64,000 nt of DNA, taken from Mactra quadrangularis (taxonomy: Eukaryota; Mollusca; Bivalvia; Venerida; Mactridae). The position numbers were made by a program, and so were the translations under genes. The notes below the pieces were generated by a model, which was not told where the DNA came from, did not search any database, and saw only the letters and a list, made by a program, of their open reading frames with translations. Every line of letters begins with the position of its first letter. Positions within the stretch are counted from its first letter, which is position 1. Positions 58,711-64,000 of this stretch are shown here, in pieces. Location: positions 46,389,380 through 46,453,379 of the forward strand of contig CM046303.1 in the NCBI GenBank assembly GCA_025267735.1. Reading direction: 5' to 3'.

Positions 58711-60150
58711 GAACTGTTAACTGATTTTGCCATGTTTCTGTCCTGAATTCAGCAAAATCAGAAATACTTGACTTTTAAAAATAGTGCTAACTTTCTAGAC
58801 CTTTTGATGTCATCAAAGGAATGTAAAAAATGAAAATTATAAAGAAAAGTATGCGGTAGATCAGAATATTGGTAGCATGCAATAAAGATCTAATTAAGGT
58901 CCATATCTTCAGTAAACACTATTACTCAACTACATAATCCATTAATATCAATCCAACACCACAACTCTCAAGTACCGTAACACAGCAACAAATGATATCC
59001 TTTGTTTGCTTATTATTAATACATCATGTTTTCAAACCCCATAGTTCCGTTAGGTTAATCGTCTAACAAACTTCATTGATTTATAACGAAGGTGTGTTTA
59101 AAATATTAAAGTCATAAATTCCAAAATAAATCATTGAATCATAAATATCAAAGCGCTCATAGTACCAATACTCCAAAAAATATAAAAAAACAACTTCATG
59201 AGTACAACAAGAGCAGAGTTATCTTTTATAAAAATCCACTTGTTGACGGACTTGATTAATTTCAGTATACATGATGTTTCTCACAATAAAGGTGAAATTT
59301 ACCCCAGTGCTCGGACAATACAAACCCTCATCTAATAATTAACATTACAAGTAAAGTGTTATATATCAATATATTGGGTGAAAGGAAAAAAGACGGAATA
59401 ATAATAACGAGGTCTTACAATATAAGTATATAAATACAATGTATATACATTTTGTATACTACATGTAATAGTTAATCATTATGTCTGCATAAATGTAACG
59501 ATATTGGAACAATTTACATTATAGTGAATAAATTATTCATAAATGTTACTTTTCACAGGCTTTCAATGCACATGAAGCTATTGTGCCAACAAATAACTAT
59601 GATATATTTTAATATGATATATACATCTTATTATACATTCTGTACAAAGCTCATAGATATTTATCTCACAGTTTTGAATAGAGATTAGAAAAGACTTTAC
59701 AAATTTCAAATAATTGCTTCAAACAATTTTTTCAAAAAGGAGCAACAACAGCGATACAGTTGAAGTATTCAGATTTTAAAATATTTTGAACAATAAGATG
59801 TGTATTGAATGTAGCAATTCTTATGACCTCCCATACAGATCTTTAGAATTTGTATTTCCTTGTTTAAACATAAGTATATTCTGTAGGGGACATTTTTAAA
59901 CAATAACCAAAACAATGGAACCATTATTTCTTATGCAATTTCATGTTTAATTTCAAAGCACACAAAAATTGTAAAAAAGATATATTTTATACAGTGAGTA
60001 GACAAATATTTTTTGACAGTCAGCACAATGTTGGTTGATTTAATCCCATCTAAATCTTGCCTCAATGTTTCTTTAACAAAAAATCTTTTTTTTTAATTAT
60101 TTAAAATTAAGAATGACAAAGCCGGCACAAGAGCAATAAAACAATATAAG

Positions 60151-60345
60151 ACCCCCAGGCAAGCTCTGAGACGGTAGCATGTAACTTGTCCACTGATTGA
60201 GGGTTTGTAGGTTTGATTCCCAGGTTGAGCATACTTTCATGGAGTTTGGCCATGAAATATTTTCTACAGCTATTTTCACACCTTCCACTGATTCTTTATC
60301 ATGTAGGGCAGTCACTGACGGATGTATGCACCTATTATAACTGGT
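60151..60345 (+). mobile_element. SINE family 2, third copy
   Basis: AAGCTCTGAGACGGTAGCAT, TAGGTTTGATTCCCAGG, ATGGAGTTTGGCCATGAAAT match the head and body of 41757; truncated before the 3' end. Confidence 0.65.
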
Positions 60346-60774
60346 CAAAAATTAGCCCCCCTCCAAAAAAACAATCCCTTTGATACTGGATAAGCTCTTC
60401 TTATTGGATTGGTACATGTAACACCACTTCATTTAAATTCTAATAAGTTAATATCATCGCTAAATAATGCATACAAAGTAGCTTTTCAAAATAACCTCCA
60501 TCAAACATCAATGTTTTCTGAACAAACTTGTTTATTAAATACATACAACTTACCTCTCATAAAACATCTTGAGACAAAAAAACTCATGAATGATTAAAAG
60601 TTAAATAAATAAAACATAGAATGACAACTTACATAACGCCTACCAGTACTTAAAAATGAAGAATCACTGTGAGCTAGCTTACATTATGATTAGTTTTGAA
60701 AATAGTCATCATGACAAATATTTTACAGTTGAAAAATCTCAATCATTTTATTGTTAAATCTTATTTAACTCTCT

Positions 60775-61240
60775 GTGGTACATAAATAAACATCACTGAT
60801 TTAAATACTTGATATCTGTTTGATAAATAATCAGTACATGAACAAGTAAATCTGTGAGCTAATGCTCACTAGTGATACCCCCGCTGTGAGAAATATGACT
60901 ATCATAATGTAACTTTCATTTAACAAAATCTAAAAATATGCGACAAACAGGAAGTAGATGAGCAAGGAGCATGAAATCGCTTTACACCACATGGGACTAT
61001 GGGATGAAGCAATATGCAAAGTATTAGGCTGCTGCATGTTATAGTTGCTGAGAAAACTGCGACGGAAATTTTGTAACGGACGGACGCACGCACGCGCGGA
61101 CAAGGGTAAAACAGTATACCCCCCCCTCTTCTTCGAAGTGGGGGTATAATAAGGATATCAATTTTTATGGATCTTGAGTACAGAAATACTGTAGTGGGTA
61201 TTTAAATCAGCAGGATTAATGTATGCAATGCTGACAGTTC
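60775..61240. mobile_element. Palindromic MITE interrupted by an ATACCCCCGC MITE
   Basis: Left flank (ACATCACTGATTTAAATAC) and right flank (TGTAGTGGGTATTTAAATCA, then GTATGCAATGCTGACAG) form one palindromic element; the insertion lies at 60841-61149. Confidence 0.6.
60841..61149 (+). mobile_element. ATACCCCCGC MITE, copy 4
   Basis: Full-length, includes the segment TGTGAGAAATATGACTATCA shared with the 12811 copy but absent from 16531 and 28694, so two subfamilies exist. Confidence 0.78.
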
Positions 61241-61601
61241 AATAAAATATAACATTACCAAATATCAAATCGAGCAAATATTGTACAATGTAGTAACACA
61301 TCTATACCAAATTTTAACAACGTAAAAGTTTGATATTTTAATAAACAATTGATCCACTTATAAAGTAGGATAATATGGTTGGTAATAAAATATATTTACC
61401 CTCAATATCTATAAGTAATTGAACTTATAGTGGTAGAATAAATCATTTGTAGGCTCTTGAAGTCATTGGCTAAATCAACCTTACGACGAGTATAAAAGTT
61501 ATGACAGTCAGAAAATTTTAACAATCTCTTGAGATGCATACCTTCGGACTCACTTATAATTATTGTCAGACATTGCCTTAACTCACTTAACCCTGAAGCC
61601 C

Positions 61602-62079
61602 AGGGGCGCGTTGCCTAAGCTTTTCGCTAGGTATCGCTACAAAGCAAATCATAGGAAGCGACTTGCTACAAGATATGGCTTCATTTAGATACGTAGTGAA
61701 AGCTAGTGAAAAAAATCTTCACTACCCTAGAGCGCTGTATCAAATCAAAATGGCTGCCTCCGCAGTAATGTAATTTCCTGTTTGCAGACAATTTGGTTTT
61801 TATGTTTGACTGACTAAAGATGAATTGAAATCAATAAATATTTGTAATTATTCATTTAAACATATGTTTTTGAAATGATTTTATACTTTTTAAAGACTTA
61901 TTTAGTTTGAAATCGCCCCAAAAACATGCATTTGCAATGAGTGCAAAAGTGTTTATCGGCACAGGCCGCCATCTTGGTTTGTGACGTAAATAGCAAGCCG
62001 TTTCCTACGAAGAAGCGCTACAAGAAAGCGCTTTTTCATAGCGATACATAGCGAAATCGTTAGGCAACGTACGCGCCCC
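61602..62079. mobile_element. 478-bp TIR element
   Basis: GGGGCGCGTTGCCTAAGC and right reverse complement GGGGCGCGTACGTTGCCTAA pair, followed by TCGCTAxxTATCGCTA inner arms. No ORF. Confidence 0.7.
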
Positions 62080-62449
62080 AGGACTGATGAAAAATGAGTG
62101 ATTGGGGCTTGTGAAATTCCTTTTTTCATACAATTAAGTTAGTTGATAACTTTGCCCTTTACTATATGTTATAAATAAGGGAGTACTCAAGAAAATTTAA
62201 GGCAATGGCTGACTATTGGGACAGTGAATATTTCATACTACAAATTTTATCAGTACAAAACACTCAAATAACAAGTAAAATTCCTACAAGTATGTCATTA
62301 CAACATCTAGTGCTACAGCAACAAACAACAGTAAAAAACAATTAACTCAACAATTAAATAATAGTAACATCTGCACTTTGCATCTGGTTCAAACCTGTAC
62401 TGGTTTATCACAAAGAAGTATATAGTAATAAATAAAGCATGTTTCCAAA

Positions 62450-62547
62450 ATACAATACAATACAATACAATACAATACAATACAATACAATACAATACAA
62501 TACAATACAATACAATACAATACAATGCAATGCAATGCAATGCAATG
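62450..62547 (+). repeat. (ATACA)n pentanucleotide microsatellite
   Basis: About 16 perfect AATAC units then about four AATGC variants. Frames through it read as CIVLY repeats and are not genes. Confidence 0.97.
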
Positions 62548-63334
62548 ATACATTAAAATGTACAATATGATATGGATTTTAAAACAAGTGATTTTTAACA
62601 TGGAATACTGAGAAATTTTCCAGGCGTTTTTTCAGGGAATTGGATACATATCTATGTCTCTGGTTTTTTTCATCAAAGGTTAAACCCAAGATTTTTTAAG
62701 GGGGACACCAAAATTAATTACTTTTATCTTAACTCTAATATTTAAGGCAATTTGAAAGCATTTCAACTAGAGGTGGAGTCAATGATTTCCAACTGTTGGA
62801 TCAGTCCTTGTACCCTATGTTAGTAGAGTATACTTCAAATCTTCAGATATACTCATACACATACATTCACAGAATAAGCCATGATAAAATTTAAAATCAG
62901 TAAAATATCCTAATTGCTGAATTATTTACATTCACAAAAAATATGTTTGATTAGAAGTAATTTAAGACAAAATAACTAAGACCAAGTTCTTCTAAGTTAA
63001 TCCTTCAGTAAAAAATTAGAAAAATAATCATAATAAGCAGTAAAGAGGGGAGACTACATAAAAGCCTATTATTGAAAGGTAAAATGATACCGTATTCCAA
63101 GTACCAAAATTTGAGTCAATGTAAACTACATTATATCAAGTAACTGTGAGATTTTTCATCAAAATTCAGTGAAATTCTTTGTTAAACACAAGTTGGTTGA
63201 CAGTTCAATACTCTGAATTAACTTACATTATAAAATTATAATTAACAGAATTCACTTCAGCTTGAACTATGTAAAGTATTTAATGAACAGCTTTGGTACC
63301 TTGTAACCTATAGGTCATTAATTTTGGATTTGTT

Positions 63335-63705
63335 ATAGTCCAACAGAATTAACCTGAGCTTGAACTACCTAATTATAATAATTACACACTTCACTTACAT
63401 AAAATCGTGAGTTTCCGTACGCGTGTGTACGGTTATACACGTGTTTATAACAACCGATGTGAGTATAAATCAATTTATTAAAAGTGGCATGTTATTGTAC
63501 TTTTAATTTTGGACAATTTAGTTTTTGGGTTAACACGTAAGTCAGCAGTATTATGGCACAGTTTCAAAGTATTTATTCTTATGAAAACAACATTAATAGT
63601 TCAGTATGTGTATTTCTGTATTTCGCCGTATAAATAGACTGTAAATACTGAGTTTAATATATTCTTGCATAAAGGTCAAGCTCAGGTTAATTCTGTTGGA
63701 CTATA
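63335..63705. mobile_element. 371-bp TIR element
   Basis: TATAGTCCAACAGAATTAAC at the left is exactly mirrored at the right; arms about 30 bp. Confidence 0.75.
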
Positions 63706-64000
63706 CAAGCTACTAATTCTATACTTGATAATTTTCCAAGTCCAATGATTTTTCCACAAATTTGGGAATATGACTTATACCCCCAAAATTGGGGATTTTA
63801 TCGGCATTTTGGTATTAATTGGGATAAAATGTCAAGCAAATTTAATATTAATAGAAGATTTAATAAGGTTTTTAGTTTCACTTTTCATTAAGTTAGTTAG
63901 TTAATTAAAAAGAAATCTTACTCGGACATATATAATTTTAATGCTGAAAATACTTATGACAATATATTGTTTTACAAAAAAAATTAAGTTAAATTGGGAA

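Larger units (their letters stand above)
57882..64000 (-). other. Region upstream of the start codon (5' UTR intron or intergenic)
   Basis: No coding exon was found. It holds SINE, MITE and microsatellite sequence. The promoter of the full-length transcript must lie here or further right, but I see no convincing TATA/initiator or UTR exon. Confidence 0.5.

Noticed and set aside
62313..62601. Frames reading CIVLYCIVLY
   Set aside because: Translation of a pentanucleotide microsatellite.

Overview
This is an AT-rich animal nuclear sequence with widely spaced exons, GT-AG introns of 0.4-11 kb, and introns packed with short non-autonomous transposons, tRNA-derived SINEs and minisatellites. The compact MITE load, the SINE types and the recurrent TTATCTCCCTT motif suggest a lophotrochozoan, probably a mollusc (inference; species not identifiable from the window alone). 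No bacterial-style operons, rRNA genes or CRISPR arrays are present.

One protein-coding gene occupies almost the whole window on the minus strand. I assembled twelve exons by hand from splice sites and reading phase: start codon at 57881, then exons at 55946-56095, 50575-50665, 39070-39147, 35679-35787, 24724-24793, 24164-24270, 21768-21840, 17780-17836, 13315-15676, 5030-5136 and 1-1286, where the ORF runs off the left edge. Every junction is phase-compatible and gives at least 1514 residues. The N-terminus is a tandem calponin-homology (CH1-CH2) module of the actin-binding type. After it come a long Ser/Arg/Pro-rich, largely disordered region with RSxSP repeats, an SxIP-like EB-binding motif, SILK-like PP1-docking motifs, and coiled coils. 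I infer an actin/microtubule-associated cytoskeletal scaffold. I do not recognise a named orthologue.

Between exons 10 and 11 lie three extra candidate coding exons (7385-8084, 8646-8685, 5975-6032). Each begins with ATG and ends in a phase-1 donor that fits exon 11. They suggest alternative promoters making short isoforms that lack the CH domains and keep only the C-terminal coiled-coil/SR half. This is the most interesting gene-level observation here.

The rest is intronic or upstream repeat DNA: six copies of one tRNA-derived SINE with 12-13 bp target duplications and two tail types; a second tRNA-like SINE family (one copy split by a hAT-type MITE); a 5'-truncated CR1/L2-like LINE; many TIR elements and near-perfect palindromes, including a 70-bp hairpin family in three copies; a 28-bp and an 18/72-bp minisatellite; a pentanucleotide microsatellite; and a cluster of TTATCTCCCTT motifs. 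The region right of 57881 holds repeats and no gene that I can support.
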